Shown here piece after piece: positions 26,562 to 34,238 of a stretch of 34,660 bases of DNA. The translations under genes were made by a program, and so were the position numbers. This DNA comes from Campylobacterota bacterium (GTDB taxonomy: Bacteria > Campylobacterota > Campylobacteria > Campylobacterales > Sulfurimonadaceae), in assembly GCA_023379705.1 (NCBI GenBank), contig JAMCPS010000017.1, forward strand, positions 1 through 34,660. Reading direction: 5' to 3'. The number at the start of each line of letters is the position of its first letter. The first letter of the stretch is position 1. The notes below the pieces were generated by a model that did no database searches, had not been told where the DNA came from, and was given only the letters and a program-made list of their open reading frames with translations.

Positions 26562-27514
26562 GATCGTACCCCTTGTTTTGTAAATGATAGCGCTATGCCG
26601 CCACCTATTAAAATGACTACAGCAATCCACAACATCTGTTCCAATGCGATCAAATTGGCAACCGATGTGGCAACCCATCCAACGCCCACCATACTTACCC
26701 CAATTAAACGTATATTATGCATCCTGATGAGCTTAGAGAACAACAGTACATTATAATACGAAATCGCAATCGGGTAAACAATAGCCAATCCTACTGCATT
26801 GCCTGCGTAATACATACCGTAGCTTGCTACAAATAACCCAAAAATAGTCCAATGGCTCTCCCGTAGCGATTTTTTAAACCGGTATGCTAAATAAACACCA
26901 ACAAGATGAGCTGTTATAACCAGCGCAGTAAAGTGACTCCATACATCTAAAGTGTGCGACCGACTCAACGTCTCAAACAGTGCCGAATCGGCAAAAATCC
27001 ATAACATCATCGAAATGACGACTGATACAGGAAATACTTCTGTCTCAAAAGCTGAAGTTTTTTGAACATAAGAAAAATACAGAGCAATGATTGAAATCAT
27101 CGGCAGTGCAACTGCAATAGTTCCTCTCTGTGCAAAAGGATAGTCATACAGCGCCGTACCGATCGCGTATGAAATCGCCATTCCCAAAGCAAGCCCAAGA
27201 CGACTTTGAGATTTAAAGATATGCAATAGTAGAGGGGTTGTGTATCCCACTATAAACCCAAGCACCAACAACAATCCCAATGAATAATTGGGATAATACC
27301 ATGAAACGATAATTTGAATCGCAAACATAAAAAACAGCTCTTGACGCAGATTTTCATGGCGCCAATACGCACTAAGCAAACTTCCTATCACTCCCCCAAT
27401 AGGAAGGGTGAAAATATCGTGTATATGCGAGTCAAATGCACCTACTACCCCTGTTTGAACAATCAAAAGGTAATAAAGAAGCTGGGAGGCTAATACAATC
27501 ACCAAAAGATTCAT
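26558..27514 (-). CDS. Polytopic membrane protein of unknown function
   Basis: The 318-residue protein from the ATG at 27514 (MNLLVIVLASQLLYYLLIVQ) has about ten hydrophobic segments with short loops. One loop, AFDSHIHDIFTLPIGG, contains two histidines. I do not recognise the family; the length and helix count could fit half of a transporter or a membrane redox partner. The start overlaps the upstream CcoN-like gene by 4 bases (ATGA) and its stop overlaps the yceI-like start by 4, so its translation is coupled to both. It probably works with them at the inner membrane. Confidence 0.75.
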   Translation of the reverse strand: MNLLVIVLASQLLYYLLIVQTGVVGAFDSHIHDIFTLPIGGVIGSLLSAYWRHENLRQELFFMFAIQIIVSWYYPNYSLGLLLVLGFIVGYTTPLLLHIFKSQSRLGLALGMAISYAIGTALYDYPFAQRGTIAVALPMISIIALYFSYVQKTSAFETEVFPVSVVISMMLWIFADSALFETLSRSHTLDVWSHFTALVITAHLVGVYLAYRFKKSLRESHWTIFGLFVASYGMYYAGNAVGLAIVYPIAISYYNVLLFSKLIRMHNIRLIGVSMVGVGWVATSVANLIALEQMLWIAVVILIGGGIALSFTKQGVRS

Positions 27515-29055
27515 GCTCTCTCTTTGAGCCACAAAATATAAATCATCGCATAAACAGCATCATAAAGCGCGACGATCAACGCGATTTCATCCAAAACACT
27601 CGCCATATACAAAGCGCCAAAAGCAGCTGAAACAGTTAAGCGAATAACAGCGCTGACGCTCGCCATATTCATAGCATCCGCTCTTAGTCCAAACCAATGC
27701 ACCAATCCCGTTCCTATCATAAAGGCGAACACAACATACTCATACGTACCGCTAAAGCCAAAACCCAATACGGGGAAGAGAAGTGCTCCCAACAAAATCA
27801 AAAGGATCCCTCCGCCAAAATCGCTCAAAAATCCAACCAGATGATACCACCCCAGAAGGGTACGCTCACGGATAGAGAGATCTTTGAGGGCCATATGCCC
27901 TATCATCAGGATCAACATGAGTCCAAAAAGGGAACGCGCACCCCATAACAGCTGGGCATCCCCCTCGATCCATCCGGCCTCAATCAACCCTGCAACGGTA
28001 AGAGTACCTGCCATCAGTGATACCAGTAATGTCCAACCTATCGCGTACACTTTGGTAAAAAGAGAGGGGAGAATGCGCTGCATAATGGCAAGCGCCATAA
28101 ACGCGATCCCTATTCCCATTGCAATATGCGCATGTCCGATAACCAAATCATTGCGATGAATCAGTTCACGAATCTGGGGAAAGAAAAGAAGATTTCCCTC
28201 AATATCGACAAAAATAAAGGCTGCAATGGACAAAAAGAGGTACGTATCGCTCTTGAAACTCAATTTTGCATCACGCCACCATATCCACAAAAGAGGCACA
28301 TACAAGAAAGTTAAATATTGAAAAAACCACTCTTCGTTGTAACTCAGGGTATGAAAAAAGTTTCGAATAATCAGAGACAGGAGATAACCGCCCAAAGGGA
28401 TCATCCATAAAATATGTCCTCGTGGGACAAACGCCTCTCTCGCACTGAGTTTAATCAATAAATAATACAAAGGGATCAAGGCAAAGCTCATCCCAAGGGT
28501 ATTATCCCCATGAGGACCGATGAGAGTATGTTCTACTTGACCGTATTGGGGATTCATCAATACAATGAGCAGTATCGGAGCAATCACGACAACCGCCAAT
28601 GAAACATTTACCCAAAGAGGGCGATGTTCGTAAGAGCGTAAAGCATCGATGAGTGCGAGCAAATAAAACACTCCGCTAAAAGCGAGTAAAAAGTTCAGCT
28701 GATACGGAAAATCATAAAAAGGCAGCCCCCGCAGATTCCCAAACAGCAACGCGAATGTCATAAAAAGTAAAAAAATATTCCAAACCGCAAAATAGCGTTT
28801 CAAATGTTTGAGAGCACGGTTGCCAAGCACCCCGTCTTGTTCAAACAAAGCAAAAGGGAGCAGCGAGAGCATCAGAGGGACAAAACCGTACAGCATAAGC
28901 GAAATATGAAGAGAGCGGGCCCGCTCCATGTTAAGCAGCGTCATGCTCCCCTCCACGCCCAGTAATTCCAAAGAAAAAACCAATCCGGCAAAAAGCCCTA
29001 AAACGAGCCAAAACAACGCGAGCGGTAGCTCAGCTTCGAGAAATGCTTTTAACAC
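27511..29055 (-). CDS. Stand-alone CcoN-like heme-copper oxidase subunit I homologue with incomplete CuB site
   Basis: The 514-residue protein has about 12-14 membrane helices. I chose GTG at 29055 because GGAGG (29062-29066) lies 6 bases upstream; an ATG at 29073 would add six residues. Numbering from the GTG, H50 in RARSLHISLMLYGF matches the helix II heme ligand. A stretch reading DIEGNLLFF...DLVIGHAHIAMGIG matches the CcoN pattern TFEGPMMS...DWTIGHVHSGALGW and gives H308 (high-spin heme) and H310 (low-spin heme). For CuB, H182 (GPHGDNTLG) and H235 are present. However, the CcoN His-His pair reads F234-H235, and the cross-linked tyrosine position is leucine. No CcoO or CcoP gene is visible. 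It may be an NO-reductase-like, heme-binding or sensing protein. Confidence 0.75.
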   Translation of the reverse strand: MLKAFLEAELPLALFWLVLGLFAGLVFSLELLGVEGSMTLLNMERARSLHISLMLYGFVPLMLSLLPFALFEQDGVLGNRALKHLKRYFAVWNIFLLFMTFALLFGNLRGLPFYDFPYQLNFLLAFSGVFYLLALIDALRSYEHRPLWVNVSLAVVVIAPILLIVLMNPQYGQVEHTLIGPHGDNTLGMSFALIPLYYLLIKLSAREAFVPRGHILWMIPLGGYLLSLIIRNFFHTLSYNEEWFFQYLTFLYVPLLWIWWRDAKLSFKSDTYLFLSIAAFIFVDIEGNLLFFPQIRELIHRNDLVIGHAHIAMGIGIAFMALAIMQRILPSLFTKVYAIGWTLLVSLMAGTLTVAGLIEAGWIEGDAQLLWGARSLFGLMLILMIGHMALKDLSIRERTLLGWYHLVGFLSDFGGGILLILLGALLFPVLGFGFSGTYEYVVFAFMIGTGLVHWFGLRADAMNMASVSAVIRLTVSAAFGALYMASVLDEIALIVALYDAVYAMIYILWLKERA

Positions 29056-29665
29056 AGCCATCCTCCATTTCAATGATTACATCTGCAAACTCTCTGATTT
29101 TCGCATCATGGGAAGCCACGACAAATGCGGTTCCCTCACGCGAAAACTCTTTAAACAGTTCGTAAACCCCCAGCGCATTTTGCGTATCCAGATTTCCCGT
29201 AGGCTCATCGGCAAACACGACGCTGGGATTATTGACAAGTGCGCGTGCTATTGCGGCACGCTGTCGTTCTCCGCCTGAGACCTCATCACTGTACCGTTTT
29301 GAAAGCCCTTCAATATGTAGACGCTGCATAAGAACATCACTGCTTTTATTGTCCAATGCTGCCAGTGCAATATTTTCACGAAGGGTCAAATACCCTATCA
29401 AATAGTGAAACTGAAAAACGAACCCGATGTGCGTACGGCGAAAATGATTAATGTTTTCAATCTTCTCCAACGCCAAGCCGTCATACGTAATACTTCCGAT
29501 TGTTGGGCGTAGCAAAGTGGAAATAATAGACAAAAGGGTTGTTTTTCCGCTTCCGCTCTCTCCTACAATCGCCACAAACTCCCCCGGACGAATCTCAATA
29601 TCCACACCCCGCAATACGTGCTCATGGCCGTAAAAATGTTCCAATCCGGTTGCTGTGATAATCAT
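29030..29665 (-). CDS. ABC transporter ATP-binding protein (LolD/MacB type)
   Basis: The 211-residue ATPase contains Walker A GESGSGKTT near residue 35, a Q-loop in GFVFQFHYLIGYLT, the signature VSGGERQRAAIARAL, Walker B VVFADEPTGNLD and the H-loop VASHDAK. The DEPTGNLD sequence and the partner permease place it in the mechanotransmission (LolD/FtsE/MacB) group, whose members act on lipoproteins, toxins or cell-wall enzymes rather than importing solutes. It overlaps the permease by 4 bases and the CcoN-like gene by 26, so the complex is produced together with the heme-protein homologue. The substrate is unknown. Confidence 0.93.
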   Translation of the reverse strand: MIITATGLEHFYGHEHVLRGVDIEIRPGEFVAIVGESGSGKTTLLSIISTLLRPTIGSITYDGLALEKIENINHFRRTHIGFVFQFHYLIGYLTLRENIALAALDNKSSDVLMQRLHIEGLSKRYSDEVSGGERQRAAIARALVNNPSVVFADEPTGNLDTQNALGVYELFKEFSREGTAFVVASHDAKIREFADVIIEMEDGCVKSISRS

Positions 29666-30742
29666 TGGTTCCCCTTGGATATCAAGCTCATAGGATCAAC
29701 CCGTGAAGCGTACACCGCAGGCATGAGCGTTCCAAACAGAGCCATTACGATGGTGACAACAAAGACCTTGACCAACATAGCCATCGTAATCTCTCCGTTA
29801 ATGTACCCTTGGAATTTATCCGCGTGCTCGATAAGCTCCAATATCCCCTCGCTAATCCCCCACGCAACCCCAAAAGAGATCACCGCTATGATCAAGGTTT
29901 CGCTCAGCAGTTTACCGATAATCGTCCACGACGACAGCCCGATGGAACGCATGATCCCAAACTCAGTTTTGCGGTCGTTAACCACCATACTCATCATGCT
30001 CACAATACCCAGTATCCCCATCATAAAGGCCATCACACCGATCACATCCGAACTGGTCTGGATAATTTTAAACTGATTGTAAGAGTCGATAAACGCATCC
30101 GTTGTTTTTGCCTCGATCTCTTTATCCATTCTGTTGATTTGATCCACGATCGCAGCGCTGTTTCCCAAATCAGAGAGGCTGATGAGAAAAAGAGAGGTAC
30201 TTTTATGAAACAATTCTCCCCCATCGCTCAAAGGCATGACCACTCCGCCATCCTCGAATCCGATAGAACTTTTAAAGACACCGCTTACAGGGTACTCTTT
30301 TTTCGACACATGAATACTTTTGGGATGTTTGAGTGTCTCATAAATTTTAGCTCCCAAAATCACTTCGCCTGCTTTGGGATAATCCCCTTTTTGCAGTACA
30401 TAACTGTCAAATCGGTTCTCGCTGACCCCATAAATGGCCACAATCGGAAGCTGTTCAACGGGAGATGCGCCTAAAATAAGTGAATGAACCTCTTTGACGC
30501 CGTTTAGTTTGGAAATGGGTACACTCAAGGAGTTATTGATATCACTGAAAAAAGTATCCGCGATCTCTTTTTGAGTGACAATAATATCGCCGTCGGTTTT
30601 TGAGCATAGAACTGTACATGCTTACCACTCCCCCAGCAATGGCGCTGATCAGAAAAATAGCCGCGATCGAAACGGTCATGCTCATAAAGATGAGTGCCGT
30701 TTTAAACCGGTTTCTGCGCAGTGCTTTGAGGGCGGTAATCAT
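29662..30742 (-). pseudogene. FtsX/MacB-like ABC permease interrupted by a frameshift
   Basis: The first part, from the ATG at 30742, reads MITALKALRRNRFKTALIFM with the first membrane helix (ALIFMSMTVSIAAIFLISAI) up to MYSSMLK. The second part, in another frame, continues with TDGDIIVTQKEIADTFF, a periplasmic region and three C-terminal helices ending ASRVDPMSLISKG. They join if one A is removed from a five-A run (plus-strand T5 at 30597-30601): ATG CTC AAA ACC GAC. The restored protein is about 360 residues, full length for an FtsX-type permease with 1+3 helices. As given, the first frame stops after 66 residues. A sequencing error in the run, a recent mutation or transcript slippage are all possible. 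Overlaps with both neighbours are intact. Confidence 0.75.
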
Positions 30743-31197
30743 TGCTCGATTGCAGCTTTGAGCTCAGCAGTCGTTGTGATAAATTTGACCTCTTTGAGGA
30801 GATTGTCTTGAAACTTCATAACCGTAATTTTTTCTTCTTTGGACGGAAACAGAAGTCCCTGCTGTTCATCCTGAATCAACAAAACCGTATGGACGTATTT
30901 GCGCATTTTTGGCAATGCAAACAGTTTTGTAACCAACCCGGGCATTTGAGAGATATCAGCGATAAATGCCGCATTGTATTTGCTTAAATACTCTTTGTCT
31001 TGCGCATTCAGATATTCATTGACCGTGGCCCCTGTCCCTTTTTCATACGCCATTATAAGCGTTTTAGGCATTGTTTTGAGGGTTGTATGATTTCCATGCT
31101 GATCTTCTAGCTCCAAAGGGGAAACAGACTGTCCGACCGTATAGGGAACTGCCCAAACAGTGATGGCGAATATCATCGATAGTATTACTTTTTTCAC
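30739..31197 (-). CDS. Secreted thioredoxin-fold protein lacking redox cysteines
   Basis: The 152-residue protein starts with GTG at 31197 (AAGGATAAAC upstream) and has a signal peptide, MKKVILSMIFAITVWA, cleaved before or near VPYTVG. VGQSVSPLELEDQHGNHTTL is the opening of AhpC/TlpA-type thioredoxin-fold domains. FIADISQMPGLVTKLFALPK and TVLLIQDEQQGLLFPSKEEK fit the later strands. No cysteine is present in the entire sequence, so it cannot act as a thiol oxidoreductase; it may bind a partner or ligand. It is first in the six-gene - strand operon and overlaps the permease gene by 4 bases. The family assignment is moderate. Confidence 0.7.
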   Translation of the reverse strand: MKKVILSMIFAITVWAVPYTVGQSVSPLELEDQHGNHTTLKTMPKTLIMAYEKGTGATVNEYLNAQDKEYLSKYNAAFIADISQMPGLVTKLFALPKMRKYVHTVLLIQDEQQGLLFPSKEEKITVMKFQDNLLKEVKFITTTAELKAAIEQ

Positions 31198-31208
31198 GTT
31201 TATCCTTC

Positions 31209-31232
31209 ACGATATTTTCTATCGTTAGTATA
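31209..31232 (-). promoter_or_regulatory. Likely promoter -10 and inverted-repeat operator of the six-gene operon
   Basis: On the - strand TATACT (31227-31232) is a good -10 box. Just downstream, ACGATA (31209-31214) and TATCGT (31220-31225) form a perfect 6-bp inverted repeat with a 5-base spacer. It ends a short distance before the AAGGA ribosome site and the GTG at 31197. The repeat overlaps the expected transcription start, a typical repressor position, though a small mRNA hairpin is also possible. Confidence 0.45.
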
Positions 31233-31266
31233 GAGCGAAAAAGCTAAAAGAAAGTGTCTTTGATTT

Positions 31267-32406
31267 TTATTTGTGAGTAATAGTACTGAGTGTGTTTTGG
31301 ATTTCGCGTAATTGTTCCAAAGTAAGGTGAAAACTTTCATCCATTGCTTTATCCAGATGGTTCATCTCGGTAAGAGTGATTCCCAATGGATCTTTTTTAA
31401 CCGCTTTAGCAATGCCATCGCTCATCGTGATATTGTCGAGTTTTTTTCCCGAATGGCGCAAGAAGTAGGTGAGAAAGTAACCGCCTGAATGGTCTTTTTC
31501 AATTGCAACAATCGCTCTTTTCGCCCCGCTCCCCTCAAGCGAAATGTTGGGTGCAAGGATTTTAAAATCATCGATACTCAGATATCCGACATAGACTTTG
31601 GTATAAATATCGTGATATCGCTGGGTTGCACTGCGACGGAAAAAATCCCAATTTACCGGAGTTCCTCCATTTCGCAACGACCGCATCATCCACGTAAGGG
31701 TACTGTAGTATTTAAACGCCGCAACTTTCAAATCATCCGCATGAGCAATTTTATCGCTTTGAACACGAACCATCTCTGCTCTTGGAGCTCGCGTACTCAG
31801 ACTCTCCAAAATGTGTCGTGCGCTGTAAGGTTGCGTCATCCATACGCTCGCGTATTCAGGCAATTCCGATGTTCCCGTCGCACCCTCATTAAGAACCAAC
31901 AACGCTTTGACGTTATAACGCGGGAACAGCACTTCGAGTAATGCCCGTTTTTTACGAAGACGTTTTTTCAGATTGCTCACCGATTTAACGAGAGTCATTT
32001 CAACAAAATAAAGCTCTTTGTCAGTAAACAGCAATCCATCGAATTCTCCGATCTCTTTGTGACGGGCACGATAGATAATCTGCCCTTTCCAACTCACTGA
32101 GAGGGCATCGCTTTGGGCATGAGTACGATTCTTGTGAGGACCTTTGATAATAAACTGTTTTATTTGAGGTTCATTGGCAGCATAGCGAAGCAATTTTTCA
32201 TAAATGTAGTTCTCGTACACTTCTCCCTCAAACGAGCGAAAAGCACTTACGTACGCTTCGTCCTCCATCGTGAGGCCCTTCGCCCCAAGTGAAAGTAAAT
32301 GGTCAATATTATAGTCATAATATAACAGGTTATCCCCGAGATCTTCGTCTCCATGGGGGATTACGGTAGAATTAATAGTTAACAAAACGAGCCTCTTTAT
32401 GAGCAT
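31267..32406 (-). CDS. Uncharacterised protein with a possible PD-(D/E)xK nuclease core
   Basis: The 379-residue soluble protein has no signal peptide. FEGEVYENYIYEKLLRY near residues 59-73 is followed by IGEFDGLLFTDKELYFVEMT at 119-138 and a basic helix KSVSNLKKRLRKKRALLEVL. An early helix glutamate (E62), then D123 before a beta hairpin and E136-M-T138, followed by a basic helix, is the layout of PD-(D/E)xK nuclease folds. However, the usual lysine of ExK is threonine; K141 might replace it. I do not recognise a named family. It is transcribed in the same direction as the six-gene operon but lies upstream of it with a 69-base gap. Function unknown; nuclease assignment is tentative. Confidence 0.6.
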   Translation of the reverse strand: MLIKRLVLLTINSTVIPHGDEDLGDNLLYYDYNIDHLLSLGAKGLTMEDEAYVSAFRSFEGEVYENYIYEKLLRYAANEPQIKQFIIKGPHKNRTHAQSDALSVSWKGQIIYRARHKEIGEFDGLLFTDKELYFVEMTLVKSVSNLKKRLRKKRALLEVLFPRYNVKALLVLNEGATGTSELPEYASVWMTQPYSARHILESLSTRAPRAEMVRVQSDKIAHADDLKVAAFKYYSTLTWMMRSLRNGGTPVNWDFFRRSATQRYHDIYTKVYVGYLSIDDFKILAPNISLEGSGAKRAIVAIEKDHSGGYFLTYFLRHSGKKLDNITMSDGIAKAVKKDPLGITLTEMNHLDKAMDESFHLTLEQLREIQNTLSTITHK

Positions 32407-32507
32407 TTATAGGCATCATCCATAACGCCCATAGTATTTTAGCGAAATTTTGAGTTAAAAAAACTCTATTTCACCTTCATCGCTTTAATCTCATCTTTTG
32501 GCTGGAC

Positions 32508-33128
32508 ATGTTACACTTTTTTATGGAACATTTCACCCCAACCAATGATCAGATTCGCACCCAATTTGTCAGTTCGCTTATGAACTATTTCAAAATTGAA
32601 GAGGACGTTTTTTTGCGCTCTCACATCGATGAGTTGATACGACCCATAGCCGTTACGCGTTACAGCGACTTTCTCCATCGTCTCTCTACGCGTACTCTTT
32701 CATTCAAAACAGGGATTGAAAAAATAGCCCTCATTGCGCAAGAACTCATCGAAGAGCAGCTTTCTCCTCTAGCCCAAGAAGCCAAAGAACGTACCCAAAA
32801 ACTTTACAATTTGATGTACGATCTTCGCCGCAGTATCACCGAGGAACGCAACGCACAGCACAGCGCCCTCGCACGCTTTGAAAACGTTAAATTCACGTCG
32901 ATCAAGCGGGCTGATTCAGCAGAGTTACTTCTGGATTCGCTCGACATCGATGTCATTCGCAACGTCACAAAACAATGGATTTACGACTACGTCACCTTGG
33001 ACAGAGGGCTGTTTGAGGCGCGTATCGAACGGGAATATACCGATCTGCTCCTAGAGCGTGAACGTGCCAAAAACACCCAAAGTATTTCCCATGCAACCCA
33101 AGCGATCCTCGGTGCAAAACGGCTATGA
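32508..33128 (+). CDS. Uncharacterised helical protein coupled to a replication-like gene
   Basis: The 206-residue, mostly alpha-helical, charged protein (MLHFFMEHFTPTNDQIRTQF) has a likely coiled-coil region around residues 85-125 (LIEEQLSPLAQEAKERTQKL). It has no signal peptide or membrane segment, and I recognise no family. The ribosome site before 32508 is weak, and an in-frame ATG at 32523 (MEHFTPT) is an equally plausible start. It overlaps the next gene by 4 bases (ATGA), so the two products are probably made in fixed ratio and may form a complex. The divergent 101-base gap upstream should hold the promoter. Confidence 0.7.
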   Translation: MLHFFMEHFTPTNDQIRTQFVSSLMNYFKIEEDVFLRSHIDELIRPIAVTRYSDFLHRLSTRTLSFKTGIEKIALIAQELIEEQLSPLAQEAKERTQKLYNLMYDLRRSITEERNAQHSALARFENVKFTSIKRADSAELLLDSLDIDVIRNVTKQWIYDYVTLDRGLFEARIEREYTDLLLERERAKNTQSISHATQAILGAKRL

Positions 33129-34009
33129 TCACCCTCCCCATATCGCTCATCGACCGTGAGGATCTCAGCCTCTTGGAACGTGCACTTCTGCCGCTTATCG
33201 TTCGTCACGGTTTTACATGGGGGGAGAAGTTCAAACCCTTAAGCGCATCCCTCTTGGCCGAACATTTGCGTCATAGCCCCAAAGAAGTGGTTCATGCCCT
33301 CGATGCCCTGGTAGCCAAAAAGATCCTGAAAACGATTCGTGAGAAAACCTCTGATGGCGTCATGATTCTCTACGTTTTAGAGCCGATTCAAACCCTCCAA
33401 AGCAGTGCCGTATCCGTCAGCCTCGCAACCCAGTACAGCGACAGTAACCACTATCTCAACCTCTCCAACGAAGCGTTTCAAGAACTGCACGTGTATGCAC
33501 TCGAAGCCTGCGACCGCGAAGGGTTGCGACGGGAACTTTTTGATGATTTCAACCTCTATCAGCGCAGTGAAAACCGTCGTTCATTTGACTGGTATGCAGA
33601 GTTTGAACGGTGGATCCGCCGATCGCTCTCTTCAAATGCCCCCGCACTGGCCACACCCTCGCAACTCGAAGAAAGCAAACCTTCGGGCGAACAATTTGAG
33701 ATGGCTCAATATTTTATCCGCCGTCTGGCCTCTGTCGATCCACAGTTTGAAGAGCCCTTTGATGTCATGAGCTGGGCGCGTCAGATTCAGTATCTGATAC
33801 AATCCGAAAACTATACTCTGCTGGATGTCAAAGCAGGAATCGATTGGCTCTTCAGCGCCAAGGGAGACTGGTTCCGTCCCAATGTTCCCGACGCATTTCA
33901 TCTGCGAAAACACTTCAAACGCATTATTGGTCACACCCGAAGCTTCCGTGACGGGGCTGCCAAGCTTCCCGATGGAATCAATATTTTTGATATTATCGGA
34001 CGGGAATAA
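33125..34009 (+). CDS. Winged-helix protein with DnaD/DnaT-like features
   Basis: The 294-residue protein has an N-terminal winged-helix-like region (residues 15-85: LSLLERALLPLIVRHGFTWG, then LSASLLAEHLRHSPKEVVHA). It next has FDWYAEFERWIRRSL near residues 156-170, a phrase seen in DnaT/DnaD-type primosomal and phage replication proteins (FDxxxEFxxWL). The C-terminal part, WLFSAKGDWFRPNVPDAFHL then RKHFKRII, resembles their end. In those families the domain loads the replicative helicase or binds ssDNA. This is inferred from short motifs only. A transcriptional-regulator role is an alternative. It is coupled to the preceding gene by a 4-base overlap. Confidence 0.6.
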   Translation: MITLPISLIDREDLSLLERALLPLIVRHGFTWGEKFKPLSASLLAEHLRHSPKEVVHALDALVAKKILKTIREKTSDGVMILYVLEPIQTLQSSAVSVSLATQYSDSNHYLNLSNEAFQELHVYALEACDREGLRRELFDDFNLYQRSENRRSFDWYAEFERWIRRSLSSNAPALATPSQLEESKPSGEQFEMAQYFIRRLASVDPQFEEPFDVMSWARQIQYLIQSENYTLLDVKAGIDWLFSAKGDWFRPNVPDAFHLRKHFKRIIGHTRSFRDGAAKLPDGINIFDIIGRE

Positions 34010-34238
34010 AGAATTTTTTTCTCATATTCCACGCCACAATATTTTTATAAAAAATTACACGCTGATAGGAGCACGAGATGCATACTAATGTTATTTAACT
34101 AATAATATTAATAATGGAATTATTTTTAACGCTATATAATCCTCTAAATTATTTCCTAGGATATCGCCCGTTCCCATGAGTTCCTGCATATTTATCACCT
34201 TTTTTATCAGGATAATTGTTTCGCGAACCATTGATTCG
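34010..34238 (+). other. AT-rich interval with a Shine-Dalgarno-led six-codon ORF and possible 164-bp insertion
   Basis: No ordinary gene fits this interval. AGGAG (34067-34071) lies 6 bases before the ATG at 34078, but that frame stops after MHTNVI at 34096-34098. ATAC occurs at 34082-34085 and again at 34246-34249. Removing 34086-34249 would join ATG CAT AC to C ACC CCT TTG and put this ATG in frame with the PAS sensor downstream. I therefore suspect an inserted segment with a 4-bp target duplication. No clear terminal inverted repeats are seen, so chance is not excluded. Confidence 0.35.
34091..34189 (-). CDS. Possible 32-residue peptide inside the AT-rich interval
   Basis: The - strand frame from the ATG at 34189 reads MQELMGTGDILGNNLEDYIA and ends KIIPLLILLVK, so a charged first half is followed by a hydrophobic tail. 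AAAGGTG lies about 6 bases upstream, a good ribosome site. The frame remains open further upstream but without another well-placed start. It could be a small membrane peptide or the truncated start of a membrane protein carried by the suspected insertion. Evidence is limited to the ribosome site and composition. Confidence 0.25.
   Translation of the reverse strand: MQELMGTGDILGNNLEDYIALKIIPLLILLVK

Noticed and set aside
27511-29055. Calling the CcoN-like gene a functional cbb3 oxidase or a standard NorB
   Set aside because: One CuB histidine and the catalytic tyrosine are missing, and neither CcoO/CcoP nor NorC is visible. The family is kept but the enzyme name is not.
29662-30742. Programmed ribosomal frameshift in the ABC permease
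   Set aside because: The required shift is +1 at CTC AAA AAC with no slippery heptamer, stop codon at the site or clear stimulatory structure. An indel in the five-A run is simpler.
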